Below, piece by piece: positions 7,949 through 17,360 of a DNA stretch of 49,496 nt (positions are counted from its first letter, which is position 1; each line of letters opens with the position of its first letter). The DNA lies in contig JAAYAY010000296.1 of NCBI GenBank assembly GCA_012719125.1, positions 1 to 49,496 on the forward strand. Direction: 5' to 3'. The DNA comes from Planctomycetaceae bacterium. GTDB lineage: Bacteria; Planctomycetota; Planctomycetia; Pirellulales; Thermoguttaceae. A program made the position numbers and the translations under genes. The notes below the pieces were generated by a model, which did no database searches, was not told the origin of the DNA, and saw only the letters and a list, made by a program, of their open reading frames with translations.

Positions 7949-10219
7949 CTATTTCCAGTCTTCTTCGTTCGGCTTGGAGAGTCGTTGATACAATTCCGGA
8001 TCAACTTCCATCAGGCCAAAAATGCCGTTGAGCTGGCTGGTGGCCACCCAGGGGAGCCAATACTGGTGGCGGCCGCGGCCGCGAGGTTGGGCCAAAGAGT
8101 AATGTTCCTGTTGCCAGCCAGGGCCGCGGAGGCCGTAGGGGCGATCGGGTAATTCCACCATCGCCTTGGTGTTGTGCAACAGAATGCGTGCCACCTGGAG
8201 ATAGTGTTTGTCGCCGGTCAACTTGTACAGACGCACGTATTCATCGAGATCAAAACTCATATAGGCATCGACCAGGGTATGGCCGGTGGAGATCAACTGC
8301 AATCCCGTCGTGGGTATGCCTCGTTTCCACTGCAAGTCATTATCCTCCGCATCCACGGGCATGGGGACATCCCAGATATACATCCATGTTTCGGCGATGT
8401 CTGCGGCGACCTTGGCCCGTTGTATCCACTTGGGATCCTTGGTTGCGTCGTAGAGGTCCAGATAGCATTCCAAGGAAATGGTCGCTGCTTCCTTGTCGAT
8501 GACATCCGCATTATCGACGGTGCCTCCCACAAAACGGCCGTTGATTTGACCGTTTTGCCAGGCGAATTCACCGGCACGCAGCGCGGCTTGCTTGTGCTTC
8601 TGCTCGCCTGTGATCTGATGCAGACGCAATAAGAACGGTACGGCATTGAAGCTCGAACTGGGCGACTCGTAGAGAACTTCGCCACTGCCCATATGCCATG
8701 CGCGCGGGAATCCGCCACCGGGCTGCTGCTGCGTCAACAGCCAGTCGGCAAACTGGCGGGCCCAATCGAGCCACTGGGGATGCTCGATCCCGTGCCTTTT
8801 TTCACGCTGATAGGCACGCAAAAGGGCTTTCATGTCGTCGCAAAGACAACGCAGATACACCTCGGGGCGCCCGTTGATCGTGGCGGCGATTCTTCCTTCC
8901 TGAATTTGACCGCTCTGGATAAAGAGCCCTTCGCTCTCCGGCGGATTCATCTTGAGGCGTATGAAGGTATTGATGATCTTCTCGGCCTGGCGGCGGAGTT
9001 CCTTGCCGCGATCACTATCGTCGAGCAACGATTCGGCGAGCATGAATTCCGCTCCCTCGATGGTCTTGCCGATGAATCCCATGATGCTGCGGTAGTGCCT
9101 CGCCTGTCTGGATTCACCGGGAATGGCAGATATTGCTGCGGCGATCCCTGCACGGTCATCCGCCTCGATGACCTGCGACGCCAAGGCATCGACGATGCAA
9201 CGGCGCAACACATCGATGGGCTGTGGATTCACCTTGGGTTGCAGGTGCTGCCAGGCCCAACGCCACGATTGTCGGCACAAATCGTTCAGTCCCTCGGCCT
9301 GCCCGAAGCGGAAAGCCACTTGGTAATGTTGAGTGAATCCCGATTCGATGGGATGGAAGCGGCGTCGCCAGCGGTGGTGTGCCTGGCCGCCGTTGACGCC
9401 CTGCCGCTTTTCCGAATAGGCCTGCTCGCCTTCGCTTCCGGGAAACCAGTATCCGAGAGAAATCGTCTTATCGTGTTCCTCTGCGCCAATAGCCCCAAAC
9501 TGAAAGCGCTCGTCGACCATGACGTCGAAGGAGAAGCTCATGGCTTCGGCGGCCGTCGAATCACCCCGCGGGACCCGATTCAGAACGGCCAGGCTGGAGT
9601 GGTCGCCGAACAAGGCAGCCACCAGCGGCGCCGGGAGACGGTCTTCGCGTATCCGAACCGTGTAGGCGCCCGGACGATAGTAGTCGCGCCCGCCGATGGC
9701 AAAGCCCGGAATGAGGTCGAAATTGCCGTAGATCATCCCCGGCGCGAACCATTCAATCTGCGGCCACGTCTGCGGCGAGGCGACACGCAGCACGGCACCG
9801 CTGAGAAATCCACCGGGAGCGTTGCCGTTGACTTCCACCGAACGGTCAAGATACAGCACGCCATGGTCGAGATTCCAGCAGTCCTTGAACTGGAAGGAAA
9901 CATCGTCAGCGAGGGTCAGACGGCCGGCACCGATCAGGCCGGCCTCGTCCTCGGTAAGCGAAGCGTAGCCGGCACTCATGCTGCGCGTCTCGCTCTTGGC
10001 GGCGTCCCATATCTCCAACTGCATGGGCTGCGGCTGCTCGATCGACGCCATGCCCGCGTCGCCGACAACGATCCCCCACGTGCCGTCCTGATTGCATCGA
10101 CTCTCGAGTCGCGGCGCGGCAACTGCCTGAAGGCAGTTACACGAAATCATGAACAGCATGACAGCGATAAGAGCAACAGCCAGGTTGAACGCTTTGTTCG
10201 AGGAACTGAAAGTGCACAT
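7949..10219 (-). CDS. Secreted alpha/alpha-toroid (six-hairpin glycosidase-like) protein, downstream copy
   Basis: A 756-residue exported protein. The N-terminus has a signal (LIAVMLFMISCNCLQAVAAP) that may be cut after AVA, or processed at the cysteine as a lipoprotein (MISC). Residues about 30-320 are probably beta-rich. Residues about 330-750 look like an alpha/alpha barrel, with motifs WARQFADWLLTQQQPGGGFPRAW, VDNADVIDKEA and LYDATKDPKWIQRAK, as in six-hairpin glycosidases and polysaccharide lyases. I chose ATG 10219 because GAGGA precedes it and the start MC.F..SN.AF matches the neighbouring paralog. The frame can be read to 10255, overlapping the upstream stop. It is a tandem duplicate of the gene at 10252-12516. 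Activity is inferred from fold-like motifs only. Confidence 0.72.
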   Translation of the reverse strand: MCTFSSSNKAFNLAVALIAVMLFMISCNCLQAVAAPRLESRCNQDGTWGIVVGDAGMASIEQPQPMQLEIWDAAKSETRSMSAGYASLTEDEAGLIGAGRLTLADDVSFQFKDCWNLDHGVLYLDRSVEVNGNAPGGFLSGAVLRVASPQTWPQIEWFAPGMIYGNFDLIPGFAIGGRDYYRPGAYTVRIREDRLPAPLVAALFGDHSSLAVLNRVPRGDSTAAEAMSFSFDVMVDERFQFGAIGAEEHDKTISLGYWFPGSEGEQAYSEKRQGVNGGQAHHRWRRRFHPIESGFTQHYQVAFRFGQAEGLNDLCRQSWRWAWQHLQPKVNPQPIDVLRRCIVDALASQVIEADDRAGIAAAISAIPGESRQARHYRSIMGFIGKTIEGAEFMLAESLLDDSDRGKELRRQAEKIINTFIRLKMNPPESEGLFIQSGQIQEGRIAATINGRPEVYLRCLCDDMKALLRAYQREKRHGIEHPQWLDWARQFADWLLTQQQPGGGFPRAWHMGSGEVLYESPSSSFNAVPFLLRLHQITGEQKHKQAALRAGEFAWQNGQINGRFVGGTVDNADVIDKEAATISLECYLDLYDATKDPKWIQRAKVAADIAETWMYIWDVPMPVDAEDNDLQWKRGIPTTGLQLISTGHTLVDAYMSFDLDEYVRLYKLTGDKHYLQVARILLHNTKAMVELPDRPYGLRGPGWQQEHYSLAQPRGRGRHQYWLPWVATSQLNGIFGLMEVDPELYQRLSKPNEEDWK

Positions 10220-10251
10220 GTTGTGTCCTCGTGATTCTGTCATTCGCCGTT

Positions 10252-12516
10252 TCATTCGTTCGGCTTGCTGAGTTGTTGATACAATTCCTTATCAACTTCC
10301 ATCAGGCCAAAAATGCCGTTGAGTTGGCTGGTGGATACCCAAGGGAGCCAGAGACGATGACGCCCTTGGCCGCGTGGAAGCGAAAAGGAGTAGTGCTCCT
10401 GCTGCCAGCCGGGGCCGTTCAAGCCCAAAGGACGGTCGGGCAGTTCGACCATGGCTTTCGTGTTGTGCAGCAGAATCCGTGCTACCTCGCGGTAGTGCCC
10501 GTCACCCGTCAAGCGATAGAGATTCGCATACTCGTCCGCGTTAAAACTCATATATGCGTCGACCAGGGTATGCCCCGTCGCGATCAACTGCACGCCGACG
10601 GTCGAAGCTCCGCGTTTCCAGTGCAGGTCTTCTTCCTCCGCATCCTGCGGCATCGGGACGTTCCAGATGTACATCCAAGTCTCCGCGTTATCCGCTGCGA
10701 CACGAGCTCGCTGAAGCCACTTGGGGTCTTTCGTTGCGTCGTAGAGATTCAGATAGCTTTCCAGAGAGATCGTGGCGGCTTCCTTGTCGATCACGTCGGC
10801 GTTGTCGATTGTGCCGCCAATGAATTTGCCATGCTTTTGCGCCGAGCCCCAACAGAAATCGCCTGCACGGGTTGCCGCTGCCGTGTACTTCGAGTCGCCG
10901 GTAATCTGACCCAGTTGGACCAGAAATGTAATAACGCAGAAGCTCGCGTTCGGCGAGTCGTAGAGCACTTCGGCACTGCCTGCGTTCCATGCACGGGGAA
11001 ACCCTCCTTGGGGCTGTTGCTGCATCAAGAGCCAATCGGCAAACTGCTTTGCCCAGGCGAGCCATTCCGGATGCTCAAATCCGTGTTTTTTCTCGCGCTG
11101 ATAAGCCCGCAGGATCGCCTTCATCCCGTCGCCGACACACCGGAGATAGATTCGCGGTTTCCCTGTCGAAGTAGCGATCCACTTCCCCTCTTGGACAACG
11201 AGTTTCCCATCGGCGAAGAAGAAGCCTTCGCTCTCAGGAGGATCCATCTTCAGGCGTACGAACGAGTCGATGATTTTCTCGCCCCTTCGGCGCAGGTCTT
11301 TTCCACGATCACTCGCGTCGAGCAGCGACTCCGCCAGCATAAACGCGGCCGTCTCGATCGAGCGACCGCAAAAGCCCATCAAGGCCCGTTGAGGGCTTTT
11401 TGACTCCGGAAAGTCGGGCGCGACCGGCGTATGGTAGAGAGGGCCCGCGCAGGTGTCTTTTTCGACGACCGTTGAGGCCAAAGCGTCCACGATGTGCCGT
11501 CGAAGCAGATCGATGTCCTGGAAATTCGTTTTCGGCTGGAGTTCTTTCCAGGCCCAGCGCCACGCTTGAAATATCGAAGCGTTCGGGCCGTCGGCCTGTC
11601 CGAAACGGAAAGCGACCTTGTAGTCCTGCGTCATTCCGTCCTGGATCGGATGGAGCCGATATCGCCACCGCCGATGGGCCTGCCCGCCGTTGACACCCCC
11701 GCGCTTCTCCGAATAGGCCTTCTCCCCTTCACTGCCGGGGAACCAGTAGCCCAGCGAGATGGTCTCTCCGTGTTCTTCGGCTCCGATCGCTCCGAACTGG
11801 AATCGCCGGTCGACCATCGTATCAAACGAAAACCCCATCGATTCTTCAGCGGTCGAGTCGCCTTTCGGGGCCGGATTGAGGACCGCCAGCGTGGAGCCGT
11901 CCTTGAACAACGCAGAAACAAGCGGAGCGGGGAGCCGGTCCTCACGAATCCGGACGAGGAAAGAGCCCGGCCGATAGTAGTCGCGTCCGCCGATGGCGTG
12001 ATCGGGAATCGAATCGAAGTTGCCGTAGAGCATCCCAGGCGCGAACCATTGAATCTGCGGCCACGTCTGCGGCGAGGCGACGCGCAGCACGGCACCGCTG
12101 AGGAATCCGCCGGCAGCGTTGCCGTTGACTTCCACCGTGCGGTCAAGATACAGCACGCCATGGTCGAGATTCCAGCAATCCTTGAACTGGAAGGAAACAC
12201 CGTCACCGAGGGTCAGACGGCCGGTGCCGATCAGGCCGGCCTTGTCGTCGGTCAGCGAATCATAGCCGCTACTCATGCTGCGTATGTCACCCTCGCCGGC
12301 TTCCCATATCTCCAACTGCATGGGCTGCGCCTGCTCGATAGAGGCCATGCCCGCGCCGCTGACCACAATCCCCCACGTGCCGTCCTGATTGCATCGGCTC
12401 TCGAGTCGCGGCGCGGCAACTGCCTGAAGACAGTCACACGAAATCATGAACAGCATGATAGCGACGAGAGCAACCGCCGATTTGAATGCTCTGTTCGACA
12501 AATGGAAAACGCACAT
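10252..12516 (-). CDS. Secreted alpha/alpha-toroid (six-hairpin glycosidase-like) protein, upstream copy
   Basis: A 754-residue paralog of the next gene downstream with the same plan: signal peptide (LVAIMLFMISCDCLQAVAAP), beta-rich N-terminal half, helical-toroid C-terminal half (WAKQFADWLLMQQQPQGGFPRAW, IDNADVIDKEAATISLE). GAGGAAATAGC precedes the ATG at 12516. The two copies lie head to tail with 32 bp between this stop and the chosen start of the next. Their first 190 codons and last 90 codons are much more alike than the segment around residues 340-400, where this copy has CAGPLYHTPVAPDFPESKS. Duplication with later gene conversion would explain this. Probably acts on a polysaccharide or oligosaccharide outside the cytoplasm. 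Confidence 0.72.
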   Translation of the reverse strand: MCVFHLSNRAFKSAVALVAIMLFMISCDCLQAVAAPRLESRCNQDGTWGIVVSGAGMASIEQAQPMQLEIWEAGEGDIRSMSSGYDSLTDDKAGLIGTGRLTLGDGVSFQFKDCWNLDHGVLYLDRTVEVNGNAAGGFLSGAVLRVASPQTWPQIQWFAPGMLYGNFDSIPDHAIGGRDYYRPGSFLVRIREDRLPAPLVSALFKDGSTLAVLNPAPKGDSTAEESMGFSFDTMVDRRFQFGAIGAEEHGETISLGYWFPGSEGEKAYSEKRGGVNGGQAHRRWRYRLHPIQDGMTQDYKVAFRFGQADGPNASIFQAWRWAWKELQPKTNFQDIDLLRRHIVDALASTVVEKDTCAGPLYHTPVAPDFPESKSPQRALMGFCGRSIETAAFMLAESLLDASDRGKDLRRRGEKIIDSFVRLKMDPPESEGFFFADGKLVVQEGKWIATSTGKPRIYLRCVGDGMKAILRAYQREKKHGFEHPEWLAWAKQFADWLLMQQQPQGGFPRAWNAGSAEVLYDSPNASFCVITFLVQLGQITGDSKYTAAATRAGDFCWGSAQKHGKFIGGTIDNADVIDKEAATISLESYLNLYDATKDPKWLQRARVAADNAETWMYIWNVPMPQDAEEEDLHWKRGASTVGVQLIATGHTLVDAYMSFNADEYANLYRLTGDGHYREVARILLHNTKAMVELPDRPLGLNGPGWQQEHYSFSLPRGQGRHRLWLPWVSTSQLNGIFGLMEVDKELYQQLSKPNE
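12140..12450. repeat. DNA-level repeat between the paralogous pair (second copy at 9843-10153)
   Basis: The 5' coding region of the upstream paralog (about 12140-12450) matches that of the downstream copy (about 9843-10153) with few differences and no length change, at a constant offset of 2297 bases. For example, 38 bases at 9843-9880 are identical to 12140-12177, and the signal-peptide region is also matched. This direct repeat is long enough to support homologous recombination or gene conversion. Confidence 0.8.
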
Positions 12517-12617
12517 GCTATTTCCTCATGGTTCTTCAGCTTCTGACTTCCAGTAAGACGCGATCCGCCTCTGGAGCTGCAAACACAGCCGTCCTCATCT
12601 CAGGAAACAAACCTACG

Positions 12618-14183
12618 TCAGTCGGCCTCGTCGTCGAACATACCCCGGATGTGGCTCTCCGGCAACGGCTTTGTCAGCTTGGAAACAACGACGGTGCACG
12701 TGACACCCACGAATTCACCCATCGCCGCGCAAGAGAAGGGACTGACCCCCTCCTCGTGAAGCCAGGTCACCACCTTGTGCAACAGTTCCGGCGCAAACCA
12801 ATCGGGATTCAGCGTCTTTGTGTGCAAGATGATAAACGTGCAAAACCCTCCCAACAGTCCGGCATAGGCGCCGCGGCGAGTGACGCCCTTCCACAACGCC
12901 CCCACGACCAGCGGACCCGCAAAAGCCGCCATCATGCCGCCGATGCCTATCCAAATGATGAGCGAGATGTTGACCTTGATGAGCGTCCACGCCATCCCCA
13001 TGCAGAGCAAAAGCACGACGACCGTTGCGACCCGGCTGATCAGGAGGACCCGGCGATCGAGATCGCCTTCGCTGAGAGTCGGACTCATTCGCGGCGCGAT
13101 CGTGCGCCGGTAAAGATCGTTCGCGATCACTTGGGACGAGGAGATCACCAGGCCGTCGGCCGTGCTCATGATGGCCGACAGAACGCCCACGCCGACCAGT
13201 GCGGCAAGCCAGGTCGGGAAGAACTTGATGAACAAGAGCGGCAACGCTTCGTTGGGATTGGAGCCTTCGTTGTAGAGCGCGTCGCCGAATACCGCACGTG
13301 CGAGCAGGCCGCCGGATGCGAGCAGGGCGAGGGTCACGGTGAAGGTGAAGGCGAGCTTGACGAACAGCATCTGCCCGCCGGTGTCCTTCAGCGCCCACAG
13401 CTTGTTGCCCAGATGCGGCAAGAGTCCCAGCGGGATGTGCGCCAGGACAATCGCGACAAAGGACCACCAGGAACGGAAGAGCGGCGTTGACGTGTTCACC
13501 CACGCAACGAGGTGTTCGTCTTGAGCGCGCAAGTTGTCGATCATCCCGCAGAAGCCACCTTGTACGCCGTAGCCAATCGCAAAGAGCACGATGACGGCGA
13601 CCGCCAGGACGAGCATCATAAGGCCTTGCGCGCCGTCGGTGAGGATGTCGGCATGAGCCCCGCCGAGGACCACGTAAATCAACAGCACGACCGTCGTGAT
13701 AATCAAAGCCCACTCGGCCTCGAGCCCCAACATGATCTGGAACATGACCACTCCCGACACGAGTTGGCCGGCCAAATAGAAGAGGAGCACGAGCGACAAG
13801 AGCGATACGAGCACGCGAATGCCTTCGGACTGGTAACGGTCGCCGAGATACTCAGGAATCGATCGGTTGCCGAAGCGGTTGCCCGCCGTCGCAATAAGCC
13901 GCATCGAAATGAAGATGCCCGTGTAGACGCCTAACGGAAATATGAACGTGGCCATGGCCCCGGGAATGCCCCATTCGTAGGCAAGCGCGGGGCTGCCGAG
14001 GAACGTGGACCCGCTGGCCGTCGAGGCGGCAAACGCCAAAGCAAGGAAGTACGGTCCATACGAGCCTCGCGCCGTGGCGAAATCGTCCGCGTTTCGGATC
14101 ATGCTTTTGGCGACAAATCCCAAGGCGAGCATGACGCCGATATAGACAAGCAGAAAGAGCCATGACCAGGCGATCAACGACAT
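12618..14183 (-). CDS. Sodium/solute symporter (SSS family)
   Basis: A 521-residue membrane transporter of the solute:sodium symporter family with about 13 hydrophobic segments. Family features are the N-terminal DFATARGSYGPYFLALAFAAST stretch, SIPEYLGDRY, and GVGVLSAIMSTADGLVISSS in the core helix that holds sodium-site Ser/Thr residues. The frame is open to 14321, but residues before MSLIAWSWLF overlap the neighbouring flavoprotein gene. The ATG at 14183 has GGGGGA upstream and gives a normal SSS N-terminus. It lies 37 bp after the flavoprotein stop, as last gene of the SDR-dehydratase-flavoprotein unit. It is the likely uptake system for the substrate of that cluster, perhaps a small carboxylate or sugar acid; this is inference. 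Confidence 0.88.
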   Translation of the reverse strand: MSLIAWSWLFLLVYIGVMLALGFVAKSMIRNADDFATARGSYGPYFLALAFAASTASGSTFLGSPALAYEWGIPGAMATFIFPLGVYTGIFISMRLIATAGNRFGNRSIPEYLGDRYQSEGIRVLVSLLSLVLLFYLAGQLVSGVVMFQIMLGLEAEWALIITTVVLLIYVVLGGAHADILTDGAQGLMMLVLAVAVIVLFAIGYGVQGGFCGMIDNLRAQDEHLVAWVNTSTPLFRSWWSFVAIVLAHIPLGLLPHLGNKLWALKDTGGQMLFVKLAFTFTVTLALLASGGLLARAVFGDALYNEGSNPNEALPLLFIKFFPTWLAALVGVGVLSAIMSTADGLVISSSQVIANDLYRRTIAPRMSPTLSEGDLDRRVLLISRVATVVVLLLCMGMAWTLIKVNISLIIWIGIGGMMAAFAGPLVVGALWKGVTRRGAYAGLLGGFCTFIILHTKTLNPDWFAPELLHKVVTWLHEEGVSPFSCAAMGEFVGVTCTVVVSKLTKPLPESHIRGMFDDEAD

Positions 14184-14220
14184 CGACAAGTCCCCCGTGT
14201 TCTCGGATTGTGAACGTTGC

Positions 14221-15675
14221 TCAAGTATCTGCCGAATCCAGCCTGGATTCCAAAAAGACGGCTGCCGTTGTGAACGCATGGCAACACACGACATGATCTT
14301 CTTTTCGCACAGGAGGATCATTCACGAACTCGGTATGCAATTGATTCAGCCGGGACAGTCCCGCCAGAAGATCCTTGCGGGAACTGATCACGCCGCAGAA
14401 ATCATTCAGGATTTCGCCAATTGAGGAGAGAAACTCTCTTTCGGAGCGGCCACAGGGAATCGCCGATAGGAAATCCTCGGCCGGACCGGCAATATCGACG
14501 GCGGGAGCGTCATAAGCTGCGGACGACTCTCCTGCGGCGCGGCCGAACACGAGCACTTCGAGTCCGGCGTTGCCGCCGATGCGGTCGGCTCCGTGAACTC
14601 CTCCGGTGACTTCGCCCGCGGCGAACAGCCCCGGCACCGATGTTTCTGCATGTGCGTTGATTGCCACCCCGCCGAGAGTCGTATGGGCCGCCGGCTTCAC
14701 TTCAATCCGCAAATCAGCCATCCGGTCGGCATAGGGGCGCAGTTTTGAGTAATACTCTGGATATCTGGTCTTGAACGCTTCTTCTTCGACTCCTGAGAAA
14801 TCAAACCAGACGCCCCCGTGTCCACAGTCTTTTCCCTCGGAAACGACGGAAGCGATACGTAACGCAAGTTCACGTTTGGGCAACGGTTCGTTCACAACCG
14901 GATCGCCATTGCCGTCGACCAGACGCACTCCCTCGTGGAGCAGCGTTGTGATGATCGGGAAACCGTAGAGCTTTTCGGGATAGACAGAAACACAGGGCTC
15001 GAACTGGATCCGGTTCATTCCGACAAGTTCAGCCCCGGCGTCATGAGCGAGGGCATAGCCGGAACCATTCAGCATTTTGGTCCAGCTCGAGAAACCGAAT
15101 AGTCCCGCGCCGCCGCCACTGGCAAGGATTACATTGCTCGTGCTGTAACCAACAGGCGCCCCCCGTTCAAAACCAAGCGCTCCGGCGATGCGTCCCTTGT
15201 GTTTGAACAGTTTTACGATTCTCGATTTGTGAAATGCGATATGGTTGTTTCTTGCGAGGATTGCCCGGTATCTCTCGATGATCGCTTTTCCGGTAACGGT
15301 CTTATGGTGGACAACGCGCGGACAACTCGAACCGAGCGGCTTCAGCAAGTCATATTCCTGCCGGTCGTTCTTGTCGAATTCTATTCCCAGCGTTTCCAGT
15401 CGCCGGACGGTTGCCACGGCATCTTCCGTCAGGCGTTTGACCAGCGCCGGGTCATTTTCTCCGCCGCCGACTCTGAGAATGTCCTCAGCGAAACGTTCCG
15501 GAGAATCTCCTGGGGCCAGAGGGGCGCAGAATCCCATGATTTCCGATGAGGCTCCGCCGCCGAGATCGGCAATGACGACCTTGCTTGCAGGAGCCTTCTC
15601 CTGAATCGTGACGGCAGCCTGAAGCCCGGCCAGGCCGCCGCCGACGATCAAGACATCACATGGGTATGCCTTCAT
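14221..15675 (-). CDS. FAD-dependent oxidoreductase, fumarate reductase / succinate dehydrogenase flavoprotein type
   Basis: A 484-residue flavoprotein. The N-terminal dinucleotide-binding motif is VLIVGGGLAGLQAAV. The flavoprotein-subunit signature region HTTLGGVAINAHAETSVPGLFAAGE and GGVHGADRIGGNAGLEVLVFGRAAG near the C-terminus is shared with fumarate reductase, succinate dehydrogenase, L-aspartate oxidase and adenylylsulfate reductase. FEPCVSVYP lies in the capping domain. I prefer the ATG at 15675 over the GTG at 15681, because it overlaps the stop of the dehydratase gene in an ATGA arrangement and AAAGGAG lies at better spacing. No iron-sulfur or membrane-anchor subunit genes adjoin, so it may be a stand-alone soluble oxidase or reductase. 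Substrate unknown. Confidence 0.85.
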   Translation of the reverse strand: MKAYPCDVLIVGGGLAGLQAAVTIQEKAPASKVVIADLGGGASSEIMGFCAPLAPGDSPERFAEDILRVGGGENDPALVKRLTEDAVATVRRLETLGIEFDKNDRQEYDLLKPLGSSCPRVVHHKTVTGKAIIERYRAILARNNHIAFHKSRIVKLFKHKGRIAGALGFERGAPVGYSTSNVILASGGGAGLFGFSSWTKMLNGSGYALAHDAGAELVGMNRIQFEPCVSVYPEKLYGFPIITTLLHEGVRLVDGNGDPVVNEPLPKRELALRIASVVSEGKDCGHGGVWFDFSGVEEEAFKTRYPEYYSKLRPYADRMADLRIEVKPAAHTTLGGVAINAHAETSVPGLFAAGEVTGGVHGADRIGGNAGLEVLVFGRAAGESSAAYDAPAVDIAGPAEDFLSAIPCGRSEREFLSSIGEILNDFCGVISSRKDLLAGLSRLNQLHTEFVNDPPVRKEDHVVCCHAFTTAAVFLESRLDSADT

Positions 15676-17345
15676 TCCCACACCGCTCCTTTAGCGAGCG
15701 ACCCTACGCATTTCGAAAACAGACGCAGGAACGGCGGATACTGGTCTTTTGGGAACTCCCAGTTCCATCGGGCCTTCCGCTTGGCCAGTTCGTCGTCCGA
15801 AATCCGAACATCCAGTTTGCGCTCATCCAGATCGATGTCGATCACATCGCCGTTTTCGACCATCGCCAGCGGACCTCCGAGCCCCGCTTCCGGCGAAACG
15901 TAGCCGATGCTCAAGCCGCTCGTTCCGCCGGAAAAACGTCCATCGGTGACAATGGCTACTGAATCGGCCAGGCCTCGTCCCTTGAGTTCCTTCTGAAACG
16001 TGTAGGCAGTGGTGCCGAACCGGGCCTTGGGACCGAGATAGCGCACGACCGCAACATCACCGGGACGGATCTCATTGCATGCCAAGGCCGCCAGGGCATC
16101 ATCGAGCGAGTCGTAAGTTCTTGCCGGACCGGAGAACTTGCGCATACTGTCTTCCACCGCTCCGGCCTTGATAATGCCGCCTTCCGGGGCGAGGTTGCCG
16201 TACAGGACGTACAGGGCCCCTGACTGGGATACCGGGTTGTCCAGCGACCGGATGATTTCGCGATCGTAGACCTCGGCGTCCGCGTAGTTTTCCGCCAGAG
16301 TCTTGCCGGTTATGGTCAGGGCGTTGCCGTGGAGTTTCGGCATGAGTTCACGGAACACCGCCCGGGAACCGCCGGCGCGATCGACGTCCTGCAAGTGCCA
16401 AGGGCCGCTGGGAGATGCGGCGACAATCTGGGGAACCGTTTTTGACGCAACGTCGAAGCGGCGCCACCATTCGACATCGCCAAGTCCGGCTTCGGACGCG
16501 ATGGCCGGAATATGCATCAGCAGATTGGTCGAACCGGCCATTGCCATGGTGGCGGCAATGGCGTTTTCCACCGCTTCTTCGGTAATAATGTCCCGCGCCT
16601 TGATGCCTCTCTTCAGCAGCTCCATGATCTGCCGCCCGGCCAGATAAGAACACTCAAGCAATTCGGCACTGACAGCATTCATGATCGAATTGCCGGGAAG
16701 AGTGAGGCCGAGAGCTTCCGCGACCACACACATGCTGTTGGCAGTGGTCATGACGCCGCAGGCGCCGCACGGGGCGTACATGCGCGACACTTCGCGGTCG
16801 GCCGTTGCCCGGTCGTACTGGCCCTGCATGGTCTTTCCCACGTTGTCGGTCAGCTCAATGTAATTGACGCTCTTGCCGTCCAGAAAGGGCATGGGCATGT
16901 AGCCGCCGGTGACCATAATGGTCGGGATATTCAGGCGGGCAGCCGCCATCAGGTGGCCGGGAACGATGGAGTCGCAGGTGGACAGCAACACCATGGCGTC
17001 GAACATATTGCTTTCCACAATAAGCTCGGTTTCGTCGGCAATGGAGTTGCGGCTTGGAAGCTCGATGTAGTTCGGGTTCTTGAGCACCATGCCGTCGCAA
17101 ATCGCGGTCGTCATGACCTCGAAGGGAAGGCCTCCGGCCTCCCGGACGCCCTGTTTGACCCGTTCGCTCAGATTGCGGAGATGCACATGCCCGGGATTGT
17201 ATTCGTTCCAAGAGTTGACGACCGCGACAATCGGACGACTGAACTCCTCTTCCGTATATCCCATGCCGCGCACCAGCCCGCGGCGGCATTCCCTGGCTAT
17301 TCCATAACTCCAGTTGCTACGGCATGACGAAAGACCGTCACACAT
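15672..17345 (-). CDS. IlvD/Edd family dehydratase
   Basis: A 557-residue dehydratase of the IlvD/Edd family, the group of dihydroxyacid, 6-phosphogluconate and sugar-acid (pentonate, hexonate) dehydratases. Diagnostic blocks are STCDSIVPGHLMAAARLNIP (Cys124-Asp125), YAPCGACGVMTTANSM (Cys196), the LTLPGNS region and VTDGRFSGGTSGLSIGYVSPEA near the C-terminus. At the place of the first cluster cysteine of E. coli IlvD the sequence reads EYNPGHVHLRN, that is Gly52 instead of Cys. This variant is known in some bacterial relatives. GGGA precedes the ATG at 17345. It starts 15 bp after the SDR stop and overlaps the flavoprotein by four bases, so it belongs to one operon. Context favours a sugar-acid or hydroxy-acid substrate over branched-chain amino-acid synthesis. 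Confidence 0.85.
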   Translation of the reverse strand: MCDGLSSCRSNWSYGIARECRRGLVRGMGYTEEEFSRPIVAVVNSWNEYNPGHVHLRNLSERVKQGVREAGGLPFEVMTTAICDGMVLKNPNYIELPSRNSIADETELIVESNMFDAMVLLSTCDSIVPGHLMAAARLNIPTIMVTGGYMPMPFLDGKSVNYIELTDNVGKTMQGQYDRATADREVSRMYAPCGACGVMTTANSMCVVAEALGLTLPGNSIMNAVSAELLECSYLAGRQIMELLKRGIKARDIITEEAVENAIAATMAMAGSTNLLMHIPAIASEAGLGDVEWWRRFDVASKTVPQIVAASPSGPWHLQDVDRAGGSRAVFRELMPKLHGNALTITGKTLAENYADAEVYDREIIRSLDNPVSQSGALYVLYGNLAPEGGIIKAGAVEDSMRKFSGPARTYDSLDDALAALACNEIRPGDVAVVRYLGPKARFGTTAYTFQKELKGRGLADSVAIVTDGRFSGGTSGLSIGYVSPEAGLGGPLAMVENGDVIDIDLDERKLDVRISDDELAKRKARWNWEFPKDQYPPFLRLFSKCVGSLAKGAVWE

Positions 17346-17360
17346 GGGTATTTCCCTTCT

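Noticed and set aside
8693-10234. A 513-codon plus-strand open frame
   Set aside because: It is antisense to the secreted toroid gene, has no recognisable domain, and a similar shadow occurs opposite the paralog (11494-12546).
15672-17345. Assignment as biosynthetic ilvD
   Set aside because: No other branched-chain amino-acid genes are near, the first cluster cysteine differs, and the operon contains a transporter and dehydrogenases typical of catabolism. A general family name is safer.
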